A DNA stretch of 46,047 nucleotides from an uncultured bacterium. Lineage in GTDB: Bacteria > Patescibacteriota > Minisyncoccia > Minisyncoccales > JAQTVQ01. Below, one piece after another: positions 1 to 7,781 of this stretch. The notes beneath the pieces are model-generated. The model was given only the letters and a program-made list of their open reading frames with translations. It was not told where the DNA came from and ran no database searches. A program made the translations under genes and the position numbers. The stretch covers positions 1 to 46,047 of the forward strand of contig CAIMDX010000036.1 in the NCBI GenBank assembly GCA_903839905.1, given 5' to 3'. Position 1 is the first letter of the stretch. Each line of letters starts with the position of its first letter.

Positions 1-695
1 CATCCATCGGCTTATTTTTTATCTCCGCCGACAGGGATAATAATTTAAATGTTGATTCTAAGCCCATAAATAATGATTCATTAACCGCTTCAATAGTTGA
101 TAATAATCAAAATAATGAAAGCCAAAAAACTATGGAAATTAAATTAGACAACAAAGTCACGGAAGAAATTACTGCCAACCAAGGCCCGGTGATGCAGATA
201 GATAAAGAGGCGGATTATGTCGCAGTACTGAAAACATCGGAAGGAGATATCAAGATACAGCTTAATGCCAGCGCGACCCCGATCACGGTCAATAATTTTA
301 TTTATCTGGTCCGCAAAGGATTTTACGACAACACTATTTTTCATCGCGTGATTAGCGGTTTTATGATCCAAGGAGGAGATCCGTTAGGGACGGGATTCGG
401 CGGTCCGGGTTATAAATTCAACCATGAACCTTTTACTGGAGAATACAAACGCGGCATCATCGCTATGGCCAATTCAGGATTGAATACCAACGGCAGCCAA
501 TTTTTTATAATGCATAAAGATTTTGCCCTCTCTCCAGATTATGTGATTTTTGGCCAGGTAATAGAAGGCTTGGATGTTGTTGATAAAATTGCCGGAGCAG
601 AAGTAAAACTTGGCGGCGATGGAGCGATGTCTTCCCCTGTCAATCCAATTAAAATTTTGTCAGCCGAAATTTTTCAAGTCCAACCTATCAAATAA
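1..695 (+). CDS. Cyclophilin-type peptidyl-prolyl cis-trans isomerase, 5' partial
   Basis: Catalyses proline cis-trans isomerisation to assist protein folding, probably outside the membrane. From the internal ATG at 132 the cyclophilin fold spans about residues 28-185, with FHRV at 70-73, IQGGDP at 79-84 and NGSQFF at 120-125, which carry the usual active-site Arg and Gln. The frame stays open upstream of 132 to the window edge (phase begins at base 3) and encodes a hydrophobic SIGLFFIS stretch and an Asn/Ser-rich linker. The true start therefore lies outside the window, and the protein is probably a membrane-anchored or secreted isomerase. Family call is firm; the missing N-terminus is inferred. 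Confidence 0.93.
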   Translation, partial: SIGLFFISADRDNNLNVDSKPINNDSLTASIVDNNQNNESQKTMEIKLDNKVTEEITANQGPVMQIDKEADYVAVLKTSEGDIKIQLNASATPITVNNFIYLVRKGFYDNTIFHRVISGFMIQGGDPLGTGFGGPGYKFNHEPFTGEYKRGIIAMANSGLNTNGSQFFIMHKDFALSPDYVIFGQVIEGLDVVDKIAGAEVKLGGDGAMSSPVNPIKILSAEIFQVQPIK

Positions 696-706
696 TTTTT
701 AGAAAA

Positions 707-1372
707 ATGAGCAAAATTTCGGAAGAAATTATTTATAAGCTCAAGAAGCAAGCTAACCCGAAAAATGCAGAGGGGATGGCGAGATTCGGGATAAGCCTAA
801 ATAACACTCTTGGCGTTTCAATGCCTGTTTTGCGCAAGTTGGCCAAAGAAATAGGAAAGGAACACCAGCTTGCTCTGGATCTTTGGCAAAGCGGGATCCA
901 CGAAGCTAGAATTTTAGCTTGCTTAGTGGACGAGGTTGGCAAAGTTTCCAAGGACCAAATGGATGGCTGGGTTAAAGATTTTGATTCATGGGATGTTTGC
1001 GATCAGGTTTGTATGAATCTGTTTGTTGAAACAAAGTGGGCTTTTAGCAAGGCCAAGCAATGGACCAAAAACAAAGAAGAATTTGTAAGGCGGGCTGGGT
1101 TTGCTTTGATGGCTGCTTTAGCCGTCCATAACAAGAAAGCTAAAGATGAAGATTTTATAGCTTTCTTTCCTTGTATTAAAAAGCAAGCCGTTGATGAAAG
1201 AAATTTTGTGCGCAAAGCGGTTAACTGGGCTTTGCGTCAAATCGGAAAAAGAAACGCAAATTTAAAAAATGAAGCCATGCGCTTGGCCGAGGAAATAAAA
1301 AAGATTGATTCCAGACCAGCCCAATGGATCGCCAATGACGCTTTACGGGAATTGAAAGCTAAAAAGTTCTGA
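707..1372 (+). CDS. AlkD-like DNA alkylation repair protein
   Basis: A 221-residue HEAT-repeat protein of the AlkD/DNA alkylation repair family, which excises N3- and N7-alkylated purines without base flipping. Family signatures include the DSWDVCDQ segment near residues 92-99, FVRRAGFALMAAL near 125-137, NFVRKAVNWALRQIGKRN near 165-182 and the closing WIANDALREL. Length matches the family (about 220-240). It starts 11 nt after the cyclophilin stop and may be read through from it. Catalytic activity is not shown; some family members act only as alkylated-DNA binders. Confidence 0.9.
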   Translation: MSKISEEIIYKLKKQANPKNAEGMARFGISLNNTLGVSMPVLRKLAKEIGKEHQLALDLWQSGIHEARILACLVDEVGKVSKDQMDGWVKDFDSWDVCDQVCMNLFVETKWAFSKAKQWTKNKEEFVRRAGFALMAALAVHNKKAKDEDFIAFFPCIKKQAVDERNFVRKAVNWALRQIGKRNANLKNEAMRLAEEIKKIDSRPAQWIANDALRELKAKKF

Positions 1373-1437
1373 AGCCTGATTGTCCTTTTTGCTTTTTTTA
1401 GGTATCTTTAAGTAAGGGTCAGATCATCAATCTTAAA

Positions 1438-1446
1438 TGGTATTAT
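1438..1446 (+). promoter_or_regulatory. Extended -10 promoter, leaderless start of the SIMPL gene
   Basis: TGG followed by TATTAT (1441-1446). Exactly six bases separate it from the ATG at 1453, so initiation would fall on or next to the A of the start codon. No -35 box is evident. Confidence 0.5.
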
Positions 1447-1452
1447 AAAAAT

Positions 1453-2247
1453 ATGGAAAATAGCACAGAGACTAAAGCAGTTTGCAAGATAAGCGATATC
1501 GTTTGGGCTGCCATAGCTATCGGCGCCTCTATTATCCTTGCCACAATTATAGGAGCGGATTCTTTTTACAGATCAAAACAGCTTTCCAATGTTTTATCTG
1601 TGACGGGCTCTGCAGAAAGAATGGTTTCCTCCGATACGGTAAAATGGCAAAGCGTTCTTTCCCGTTCGGTTGATGCTTACGGCTTGAAGCAGGGAAGCGC
1701 TGCGATGAAGAACGATCTTCAGATCATCAAGAAATATTTTAAAGATTCGGGAGTTGAGGATGGAGAAGTTGTGGTTAACCCGGTGACAGTTAGTCCTGTT
1801 TGCGAAAGCCAGAACGGCATTTTTTATGATAAATACGGAGGGCAAACTTGCGGCAGCAGCCGGACAACCGGTTACAACTTACAGCAAGTAATAACTGTTG
1901 AGTCTACGAAAGTGAAAGAAGTCGGCGATTTGTCGCAGGCCTCTTCGGATTATTTCATAGGCCAGGGGTTAGTTTTCACCACTCAAAGCCTGGAATATTA
2001 TTACAGCAAATTGGCCGATCTTCGCTTAGATCTGCTTTCAGATGCCACAAAAGACGCTAAAGCCAGAGCGGAAAAGATAGCACAGAGTACAGGTAAAGAG
2101 ATAGACGCCTTGCAATCCGCTAGCATGGGCGTTTTTCAAGTGACAGCTAAAAATTCCGTGGATGTTTCCGACTACGGGATTTATGACACTAATTCTTTGG
2201 AGAAAAAAGTAACAGGCGTAGTTAGAGTTTCTTTCTCGTTAAAATAA
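1453..2247 (+). CDS. SIMPL domain (DUF541) membrane-anchored protein
   Basis: 264 residues with one N-terminal membrane segment (about 13-32) and an extracytoplasmic SIMPL domain, recognised by the opening LSVTGSAERMVSSDTVKWQ and the closing GVVRVSFSLK strand. Members form oligomeric periplasmic or surface barrels; their cellular role is poorly defined. Three cysteines near residues 116-134 are a lineage detail that might form a disulfide. It appears to be transcribed alone from a leaderless promoter and is followed by a GC hairpin at 2250-2274. Confidence 0.85.
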   Translation: MENSTETKAVCKISDIVWAAIAIGASIILATIIGADSFYRSKQLSNVLSVTGSAERMVSSDTVKWQSVLSRSVDAYGLKQGSAAMKNDLQIIKKYFKDSGVEDGEVVVNPVTVSPVCESQNGIFYDKYGGQTCGSSRTTGYNLQQVITVESTKVKEVGDLSQASSDYFIGQGLVFTTQSLEYYYSKLADLRLDLLSDATKDAKARAEKIAQSTGKEIDALQSASMGVFQVTAKNSVDVSDYGIYDTNSLEKKVTGVVRVSFSLK

Positions 2248-2249
2248 AC

Positions 2250-2274
2250 TACCCCGCAGCAAGCTGACGGGGTA
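2250..2274. terminator. GC-rich hairpin after the SIMPL gene
   Basis: Seven-base arms TACCCCG/CGGGGTA enclose an inner CAGC-AA-GCTG stem, giving an almost fully paired 25-nt palindrome. No U-tract follows, so it may be a weak terminator, an mRNA 3'-end stabiliser or a dispersed palindromic repeat. Confidence 0.5.
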
Positions 2275-2304
2275 TTCTACCAGATTAAATAATTTTAAAT
2301 TAAA

Positions 2305-2949
2305 ATGATTATGGATAAAAGTAAAATTATAGCCTTGGCAACAATTTTTATTTCGTTCGCCATAGGTATTTGGGCTTATCCTCAACTGCCGGAAATAGTA
2401 GCCAGCCATTGGAATGAGAAAGGGGAAGTGAACGGCTATATGTCTAAATTTTTGGGAATATTTTTAATGCCGATTATGTCATTGGCGATGTTTTTATTGT
2501 TTAACTTTATTCCGAAAATAGATCCAATGAAAGCTAATATTGAAAAATTCCGTAAATATTATAACGCTTTTATTGTTTCCATTATTTTATTCTTGTTCTA
2601 TCTTTATCTATTGACCATGGCTTGGAATTTCGGTTACAGGTTTAATATGACATATTTTATGGTGCCGGCCCTTTCCGCTTTGTTCTATTGGTGCGGCATT
2701 CTTGTGGAAAATACTAAAAGAAATTGGTTTATCGGCATCAAAACCCCTTGGACCATTAGCAATGATGTTGTTTGGGATAAGACCCATAAGCTGGGCGGAA
2801 AGCTTTTTAAGGTTGCGGCGGTATTATCTTTGCTGGGAATATTTTTCGGGGAGCTGGCTTTTTGGTTCACAATTTTGCCGGTTATGGTCTTTTCCATTTA
2901 TCTTTTATTCTATTCTTACTTTGAGTATCAAAAAGAAATGAAGAAATAG
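2305..2949 (+). CDS. SdpI family membrane protein with DUF1648 domain
   Basis: 214 residues with about six hydrophobic segments. The N-terminal part matches DUF1648 (PQLPEIVASHWNEKGEVNGY, about 26-45). The C-terminal part has the SdpI signature, IGIKTPWTISNDVVWDKTHKLGG (about residues 143-165). SdpI of Bacillus subtilis gives immunity to the SdpC toxin by sequestering it and acts in signal transduction; here no sdpC or sdpR homologue is nearby, so a general envelope role is equally possible. ATG at 2311 is an alternative start. Confidence 0.85.
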   Translation: MIMDKSKIIALATIFISFAIGIWAYPQLPEIVASHWNEKGEVNGYMSKFLGIFLMPIMSLAMFLLFNFIPKIDPMKANIEKFRKYYNAFIVSIILFLFYLYLLTMAWNFGYRFNMTYFMVPALSALFYWCGILVENTKRNWFIGIKTPWTISNDVVWDKTHKLGGKLFKVAAVLSLLGIFFGELAFWFTILPVMVFSIYLLFYSYFEYQKEMKK

Positions 2950-2995
2950 CCACTATGAATTTTATCGCCACCGCGCAATAAGAACCGATGGGGAA

Positions 2996-3030
2996 GCAGG
3001 CCTGCAGGCAGCCATGGCCGCAGGAAGGGC
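2996..3030. repeat. GC-rich palindromic patch in an intergenic gap
   Basis: The 217-bp gap between the SdpI-like and MscS genes contains the palindrome GCAGGCCTGC followed by AGGCAGCCATGGCCG, much richer in GC than its surroundings. It resembles the GCCTGCC/GGCAGGC palindrome at 7682-7699 and is probably a degraded dispersed repeat. Confidence 0.4.
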
Positions 3031-3099
3031 AGAAAAGCCGGGGCTTGCTAAAAATTAGAAAATAGTATATAGTCTAGATAAGGAAATACTCGGATTAAG

Positions 3100-3130
3100 A
3101 ATTTGTTTTTGAAACAAATTTTCTCTTTTT
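3100..3130 (+). terminator. Putative intrinsic terminator
   Basis: Nine-base perfect stem AATTTGTTT/AAACAAATT (3100-3108 with 3112-3120), a three-base loop, then TTCTCTTTTTC. It lies upstream of the MscS gene and could end readthrough transcription from the SdpI-like gene. Confidence 0.5.
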
Positions 3131-3166
3131 CGTCATAATTATTATAGAGGTGAAAGCCTCATTTTT

Positions 3167-3745
3167 ATGTTTTCCGTACATCAGAATATTGATTTGGCGA
3201 TAAATAATATTATTAAATACATGACCGCACCAGAAGTCATTTTTTCTATTTTGAAAGCGATTTTGATTTTGGCCACAGCATTGGTCGTGGTTAAGTTTGG
3301 CAATTTATTTATCTCTAAAGCAATCAAAACGCTCGTTAGCAAGAAGGCTGGGACAAAAAGCAAGATCCCGGGGGAAAGAATAACGACTTTGACCGAAGTT
3401 TTTAACTCATTTTTCACTCTTTTAGTTTGGACAACGGCGCTTTTGACCATTCTGTCAGAATTCAAGATCAATATTGCTCCTATCTTGGCCAGCTTGGGTA
3501 TTGTCGGTTTGGCTTTGAGTATGGGAGCTAAAAATCTCATCCAAGATTATTTATCGGGAATCGTCATTCTTTTGGAAGACCAGTACCGCATTGGCGAAAA
3601 AGTTGAGCTGGCTGGCAAGGTAGGGGAAGTCAAAGAAATAAACTTGAGAAGAACCATACTTTTTAATTCAGAAGACAAAAAAACCTGCTATATCCCGAAC
3701 GGAGAAGTTAAAACCGTGGTCAACCTTTCGCGCGACATCAGCTAA
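3167..3745 (+). CDS. Small MscS-type mechanosensitive channel
   Basis: 192 residues of the MscS family, which opens under membrane tension to release osmolytes. Visible are three hydrophobic helices (about 20-45, 75-98, 102-122), the pore-helix segment IVGLALSMGAKNLIQDYLSG (about 112-131) and the start of the beta domain with EDQYRIGEKVELAGKVGEV and the YIPNGEV motif. It ends soon after the beta domain, so the C-terminal alpha/beta vestibule of E. coli MscS is missing. A GAGGTG stretch sits 14-19 nt upstream of the ATG, further than ideal for a ribosome site. Confidence 0.88.
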   Translation: MFSVHQNIDLAINNIIKYMTAPEVIFSILKAILILATALVVVKFGNLFISKAIKTLVSKKAGTKSKIPGERITTLTEVFNSFFTLLVWTTALLTILSEFKINIAPILASLGIVGLALSMGAKNLIQDYLSGIVILLEDQYRIGEKVELAGKVGEVKEINLRRTILFNSEDKKTCYIPNGEVKTVVNLSRDIS

Positions 3746-3825
3746 GCGGCCGTTTTCAACCAAAAGCCGGCCCTGCTTTTATCATTGTTTTTTAAGCAAA
3801 TAGTTGATAGAATAGCAGTACTTAA

Positions 3826-5619
3826 ATGGACTCTCCTATTGAAGAAATAAAAAACCGTGTCAATATAGTTGACATTATTGGGGGCTACCTAAAACTTCAA
3901 AAAGCCGGCGCTAATTGGCGGGCTTGCTGTCCTTTTCATAACGAAAAAGGACCATCTTTTTTTGTTTCGCCCAGCCGTCAAATTTGGCATTGTTTCGGAT
4001 GTTCTAAAGGAGGCGATGTTTTTTCTTTTGTAAAAGAAATTGAAGGAGTGGAATTTGGCGACGCTTTGCGAATCTTGGCCCATAAAGCTGGAGTGGAATT
4101 AAAGCCCCAGTCGCCTGAATGGCAAAATCTTAAAACCGAGAGGCAGAGAGTTTATGATGTTTGCGATCTGTCCTGCCGTTTTTATGAAGCCCAGCTGGAA
4201 AAAAGCAAAACCGGCCAGGAGGCCAAAAAATATCTTTTAAGCCGCGGACTGAATGAGGAATCTATTATTAAGTGGCGTTTGGGTTTTGCTCCGGATACTT
4301 GGCAAGGATTATCAGATTTTTTAGTCGGACGGGATTACGATAGAGAAGAGGCCGGTAAGGCCGGGCTGGCGGTTAAAAACAAAGAGGGGAATTTCTATGA
4401 TCGTTTTCGCGGCCGGATAATGTTTCCAGTCTTTGATGTTAATTCTCAAGTGGTTGGTTTCGGGGGAAGAGTTTTTGAAACGCCGAAAAATGACGCCGAG
4501 GGGGCGAAATATATAAATATTTCCAATACGCTGATCTATGATAAAAGCAGAATACTTTACGGGTTGGACAAGGCCAAAGTTGATATCAGAAAAAAAGATT
4601 CTTGTATTCTAGTGGAAGGCTATATGGACTGCATTTTGAGCCATCAGGCTGGCGTGCCGAATGTGGTTGCAGCCTCGGGTACGGCGTTGACGCCTTGGCA
4701 TTTGAATTTATTGAAGCGCTATTCCCAAAATTTAACTCTGTCTTTTGATATGGACACCGGCGGCAACGAAGCCTCAAAGCGCGGCATAGACTTAGCCAGA
4801 AGAGAAGGGTTTAATATTAAAATGACCATAATGCCCGAGGGGAAAGATCCGGCCGATGTGATTGTTGAACAAAGCGGCGAGGCTTGGCAGGAGATCGCCG
4901 ATAAGGCCAAACCGATAGTGGAATATTATTTCAATTTGGCTTTTGTGGGGCGCGATTCAAGCAATATTTCCGACAAGAAAGAAATAGCCAGAATCGTTTT
5001 GCCGGAGATTAAAAAACTTTCCAATAAGATAGAACAGAATTACTGGCTGCAAGAGCTGGCCAAAAAATTAAAAGCCAGAGAGGAAGATTTAGAGCAAGAG
5101 ATGGGCAAGATAAAAATAGAAGCCGGATATATTGAGCCTGTCAGCAATTTGCAAGCAGGGCAGGCGAAGAGCGGACAGCCGGAAAATTGCCAAAGGCCCA
5201 GAAAAGAGCTATTAGAAGAAGAACTTTTGGTTTTGATCCTGGCTGATCCTAAAAGCGTTGCGGAAGTATCGCGAGAGCTTGTTGAAAGGTTTGCCGGGCT
5301 GGCCAAGGAAATTATTCTAAAAATAAAAAGCGATCCCGAGATCGTCCAGGCCGAGCTTGAGAAAAGTTTTGCGGAACCGATAGAAACCGCTAATTTTTTA
5401 GGACAGGTTTTTCTGCGGTCCGATCTGGAGAAAGAGGATATGGACGGCTTTAAGGAAAATTTTGCAGCCTGCCTTTGCCAAATAGAAAAAATGCATCTCA
5501 AGGAAGATCTTAACCAGCTTTCTTTTGAGATTAAGAATGCCGAGAGGGAAGGAGATCTGGAAAAGTCAAAAGATCTTTTAACGCAATTCACTAATTTAGC
5601 TAAAAAATTAAACCAGTAA
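3826..5619 (+). CDS. dnaG: DNA primase DnaG
   Basis: 597 residues, the normal length. It synthesises RNA primers for the replication fork in the cytoplasm. The N-terminal CHC2 zinc ribbon is complete (C35, H38, C56, C59), followed by the catalytic core with the TOPRIM segment ILVEGYMDCI and the metal-binding SFDMDTGGNEASKRG. The C-terminal third is a charged helical region that would contact the DnaB helicase. An extended -10 (TGATAGAAT, 3805-3813) precedes the ATG by 12 nt. rpoD follows after 10 nt, giving a dnaG-rpoD operon like the macromolecular synthesis operon but without rpsU. Confidence 0.97.
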   Translation: MDSPIEEIKNRVNIVDIIGGYLKLQKAGANWRACCPFHNEKGPSFFVSPSRQIWHCFGCSKGGDVFSFVKEIEGVEFGDALRILAHKAGVELKPQSPEWQNLKTERQRVYDVCDLSCRFYEAQLEKSKTGQEAKKYLLSRGLNEESIIKWRLGFAPDTWQGLSDFLVGRDYDREEAGKAGLAVKNKEGNFYDRFRGRIMFPVFDVNSQVVGFGGRVFETPKNDAEGAKYINISNTLIYDKSRILYGLDKAKVDIRKKDSCILVEGYMDCILSHQAGVPNVVAASGTALTPWHLNLLKRYSQNLTLSFDMDTGGNEASKRGIDLARREGFNIKMTIMPEGKDPADVIVEQSGEAWQEIADKAKPIVEYYFNLAFVGRDSSNISDKKEIARIVLPEIKKLSNKIEQNYWLQELAKKLKAREEDLEQEMGKIKIEAGYIEPVSNLQAGQAKSGQPENCQRPRKELLEEELLVLILADPKSVAEVSRELVERFAGLAKEIILKIKSDPEIVQAELEKSFAEPIETANFLGQVFLRSDLEKEDMDGFKENFAACLCQIEKMHLKEDLNQLSFEIKNAEREGDLEKSKDLLTQFTNLAKKLNQ

Positions 5620-5629
5620 ACTATAACCT

Positions 5630-6835
5630 ATGGCCAAAACTTTAAAAAAGAAAAAACCAGTTCCGGCGAAAACAAAAGCAAAAAAGGTAAAAAAAGCCGC
5701 GCCAAAAAAAATAGTAAAAGCCAAAGTGAAAAAACCGGCTCGGAAAAAAAGCCGCAAACCGTCTAAGCCAAGAGTTTTTATTACGCCGGAAATTTTGCAA
5801 GGCTTGACCGAAAAGGGAAGATCTCGCGGTTTTGTCACTTTTTCGGAGATCCTTTTTGCTTTGCCGGATATTGAAGAAAATATTGAGGAACTGGAAAAAC
5901 TTTATCAAGAGCTGGAAAAGCAAAGCATTGATGTGAAAGAATCAAAGGGCTATTTAGATATTGATGAAGAGAAAACCAAAAAGAAAGCCAGGACCTTTGC
6001 CGTTCGCAAGATTGATTCGGTTCAAACCTATTTAAAAGAGATCGGGAGAATTTCTTCTATCACCGCCAAAGAAGAAAAAACTTTGGCTAAAAGAATTGAA
6101 AAAGGGGACAAGGAAGCCCGCAAGAAATTAACCGAAGCTAATTTGCGCTTGGTGGTTTCAATCGCCAAAAAATATGTCGGCCGTTCTCCGAATTTAACTT
6201 TGCTTGATCTGATCCAAGAGGGGAATATCGGCCTTTTCCGCGCTGTGGAAAAATTTGACTGGCGCAAAGGCTATAAATTTTCCACTTACGCCACTTGGTG
6301 GATAAGGCAAACTATTACTCGCGCTTTGGCCGACCAGGCCAGAACTATCAGAATTCCGGTCCATATGATTGAAACGCTGACCAAATACACCCAGATAAAG
6401 CGCAGGCTTTTACAGGAATTGGGCCGCGAACCATTGGCCGAAGAAATTGCCGATGAGATGCAATTGGAAGTTGACAAGGTCCGCCATTTGGATAAAATTT
6501 CTCAAAAAGCTATTTCCTTGGAAACCCCTGTGGGCGAAGACGAGAAAGACAGCACTCTCGGCGAGTTTATTAAAGACGACAAAGCTGAATCTCCCTCGGC
6601 CATTGCCGGAAGAACGATCTGGCGCGAAAGGCTGGATGATATTTTAAAAGAGCTTACTCCCAGAGAACAAAAGATCTTATCAATGCGTTTCGGTTTGGAC
6701 GACGGCGTAGTTTATACCTTGGAAGAAGTCGGCCAGAAGTTTGGCGTAACCCGCGAAAGAATCAGGCAGATAGAAGCCAAAGCCCTAGAAAAGATTCGCC
6801 AGCACAGCGGACTGAAGAAGTTGGAAGGATACTAA
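5630..6835 (+). CDS. rpoD: RNA polymerase primary sigma factor RpoD
   Basis: 401 residues. Region 1.2 begins near VQTYLKEIGRISSI (about 132-145). Region 2 contains LIQEGNIGLFRAVEKFD and STYATWWIRQTITRALADQA for -10 recognition and melting. Region 3 follows, then region 4 with LTPREQKILSMRFGL and the helix-turn-helix VGQKFGVTRERIRQIEAKAL for -35 contact. The first 47 residues form a Lys/Ala/Pro-rich tail ahead of a short region 1.1-like segment. It is the last gene of the dnaG-rpoD operon and is closed by a strong terminator. Confidence 0.97.
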   Translation: MAKTLKKKKPVPAKTKAKKVKKAAPKKIVKAKVKKPARKKSRKPSKPRVFITPEILQGLTEKGRSRGFVTFSEILFALPDIEENIEELEKLYQELEKQSIDVKESKGYLDIDEEKTKKKARTFAVRKIDSVQTYLKEIGRISSITAKEEKTLAKRIEKGDKEARKKLTEANLRLVVSIAKKYVGRSPNLTLLDLIQEGNIGLFRAVEKFDWRKGYKFSTYATWWIRQTITRALADQARTIRIPVHMIETLTKYTQIKRRLLQELGREPLAEEIADEMQLEVDKVRHLDKISQKAISLETPVGEDEKDSTLGEFIKDDKAESPSAIAGRTIWRERLDDILKELTPREQKILSMRFGLDDGVVYTLEEVGQKFGVTRERIRQIEAKALEKIRQHSGLKKLEGY

Positions 6836-6839
6836 TATA

Positions 6840-6890
6840 TTCAAGATGAGCCCTTTTTTTCTAGGGGAAGGGCTTATCTTGAAAATTTTG
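6840..6890 (+). terminator. Intrinsic terminator of the dnaG-rpoD operon
   Basis: A 16-bp stem (6840-6855 with 6868-6883) with one G-U pair, a 12-nt loop, and AATTTTGTG after it. It begins three bases after the rpoD stop codon. Confidence 0.8.
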
Positions 6891-6920
6891 TGATTTTAGT
6901 TTAATATTGGAGAGTATTAT

Positions 6921-6992
6921 TCCGCGGTGGCGCAATGGTAGCGCGGTTGGCTGTTAACCAATAGGTTGTAGGTTCGAATCCTACCCGCGGAG
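6921..6992 (+). tRNA. tRNA-Asn (GTT)
   Basis: Complete cloverleaf. Acceptor stem TCCGCGG/CCGCGGA (6921-6927 with 6985-6991), D arm GCGC/GCGC, anticodon stem with a closing G-U, anticodon loop CTGTTAA with GTT at 6953-6955, and T arm GTAGG-TTCGAAT-CCTAC. The discriminator is G at 6992. The following bases read CCCA rather than CCA, so the 3' CCA is probably added after processing. Confidence 0.97.
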
Positions 6993-7026
6993 CCCAGTAG
7001 TCGAAATCAAACCAGTTTCAGCAAGG

Positions 7027-7048
7027 AGCGAGCCAAAACTCGCTTTTT
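7027..7048 (+). terminator. Intrinsic terminator downstream of tRNA-Asn
   Basis: AGCGAG (7027-7032), loop CCAAAA, CTCGCT (7039-7044), then a T-run. Directly afterwards comes GAGCCGCCT and a TTTTTGGTAGAAT promoter-like box (7077-7089), an arrangement seen again near 8375 and 10385. Confidence 0.7.
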
Positions 7049-7115
7049 GGTTTGAGCCGCCTGGCTAAAGGGTGGATTTTTGGTAGAATATTATTATAAT
7101 AGCTTAAATTATTCT

Positions 7116-7565
7116 ATGAAATCACTTGTTATTTGTACTTCAATACATCATCAAAACACCTCAAGGATTGCAAGCGCTATTGCCGAAGTTCTTCAAGCTC
7201 AAATAAATAAACCAAACGAAGTTCATAATGAAGATTTGTCTTCGTACGACATAATTGGTTTTGGTTCCGGTATTTATCGTTGGAAGGTTCATAAAGCCCT
7301 TTTGGATTTTGCTGATAATTTGCCCAATATGCAACAGAAGTCGGTTTTTATATTTTCAACTAGCGGAGCCCCTGATGGAAGTAAATATCATAAAGAATTA
7401 AAAGACAGATTGACTAAAAAGAATTGTAAAATTGTGGGAGAATTTAATTGCCGGGGCTGGGACACATTCGGCCCATTAAAAATAATTGGCGGATTAAACA
7501 AAAACAAACCGAATAAGGACGATATAGAAAAAGCGAAAAGATTTGCCCAATCGCTAAAAATATAA
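7116..7565 (+). CDS. Flavodoxin-like protein
   Basis: 149 residues from the ATG at 7116; a longer TTG reading runs through the promoter region and is not favoured. The N-terminus has the flavodoxin-fold pattern of a beta strand followed by a phosphate-binding loop (VICTSIHHQNTSRIASAIAE). IIGFGSGIYRWKVHKALLDF and VFIFSTSGAPDGSKYHKELKD follow, typical of the flavodoxin/MioC-like domain that binds FMN. It would act as a cytoplasmic electron carrier or NAD(P)H-linked reductase. TATAAT at 7095-7100 gives a 5' leader of only about nine bases. The physiological partner is unknown. Confidence 0.8.
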   Translation: MKSLVICTSIHHQNTSRIASAIAEVLQAQINKPNEVHNEDLSSYDIIGFGSGIYRWKVHKALLDFADNLPNMQQKSVFIFSTSGAPDGSKYHKELKDRLTKKNCKIVGEFNCRGWDTFGPLKIIGGLNKNKPNKDDIEKAKRFAQSLKI

Positions 7566-7648
7566 AATAATAATGGGCGAGAAATCAGATGGATAACATT
7601 CAATCAGCTTTTGTTCAATAATATAGATTCTAACTGCTTAATAGCCAT

Positions 7649-7671
7649 CGGAGCCCAGAAGTTGAGACGAA
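7649..7671 (+). repeat. Second copy of the tRNA-Asn 3' flank
   Basis: CGGAGCCCAGAAGTTGAGAC here matches CGGAGCCCAGTAGTCGAAAT at 6988-7007 (tRNA acceptor end plus trailer) with a few substitutions, and both lie upstream of a terminator hairpin. No T-arm or anticodon arm precedes this copy. Confidence 0.5.
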
Positions 7672-7681
7672 CTGCCGAAAG

Positions 7682-7699
7682 GCCTGCCTACCGGCAGGC
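7682..7699. repeat. GCCTGCC-TACC-GGCAGGC palindrome
   Basis: Perfect seven-base arms with a four-base loop, extended by a further AGGC. From experience, such palindromes recur in Parcubacteria-type genomes; a weaker relative lies at 2996-3010. Confidence 0.6.
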
Positions 7700-7708
7700 A
7701 GGCGGACG

Positions 7709-7729
7709 GCGGGAGAAATCCCGCTTTTT
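7709..7729 (+). terminator. Intrinsic terminator with GAAA tetraloop upstream of engB
   Basis: GCGGGA-GAAA-TCCCGC (7709-7724) followed by TTTTT. It separates the flavodoxin unit from the engB promoter. Confidence 0.8.
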
Positions 7730-7760
7730 CGTTGGCTTTGCTTTGCGGCCGTATATGGCC

Positions 7761-7766
7761 TATAAT
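7761..7766 (+). promoter_or_regulatory. -10 box (TATAAT) for engB
   Basis: TATAAT at 7761-7766 directly after the terminator. The ATG is at 7782, giving a predicted leader of about nine bases. Confidence 0.5.
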
Positions 7767-7781
7767 AGCCCTACCATAAAT

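Noticed and set aside
2305..2949. Sdp toxin-immunity system
   Set aside because: Only the SdpI-like protein is present; no SdpC toxin or SdpR regulator is nearby, so no toxin system is claimed.
5642..5923. Minus-strand ORFs rich in Phe/Arg opposite the start of rpoD
   Set aside because: They are the complement of the Lys-rich tail (AAA/AAG read as TTT/CTT) and have no independent coding signs.
6921..7700. Integrated mobile element at tRNA-Asn
   Set aside because: No integrase, relaxase or phage gene is present, and the trailer repeat is imperfect; recorded only as a comparative question.
7611..7781. 57-residue N-terminal extension of EngB
   Set aside because: It covers the GCCTGCC palindrome, the GAAA terminator and the TATAAT box; the family starts at MKIESAQF.
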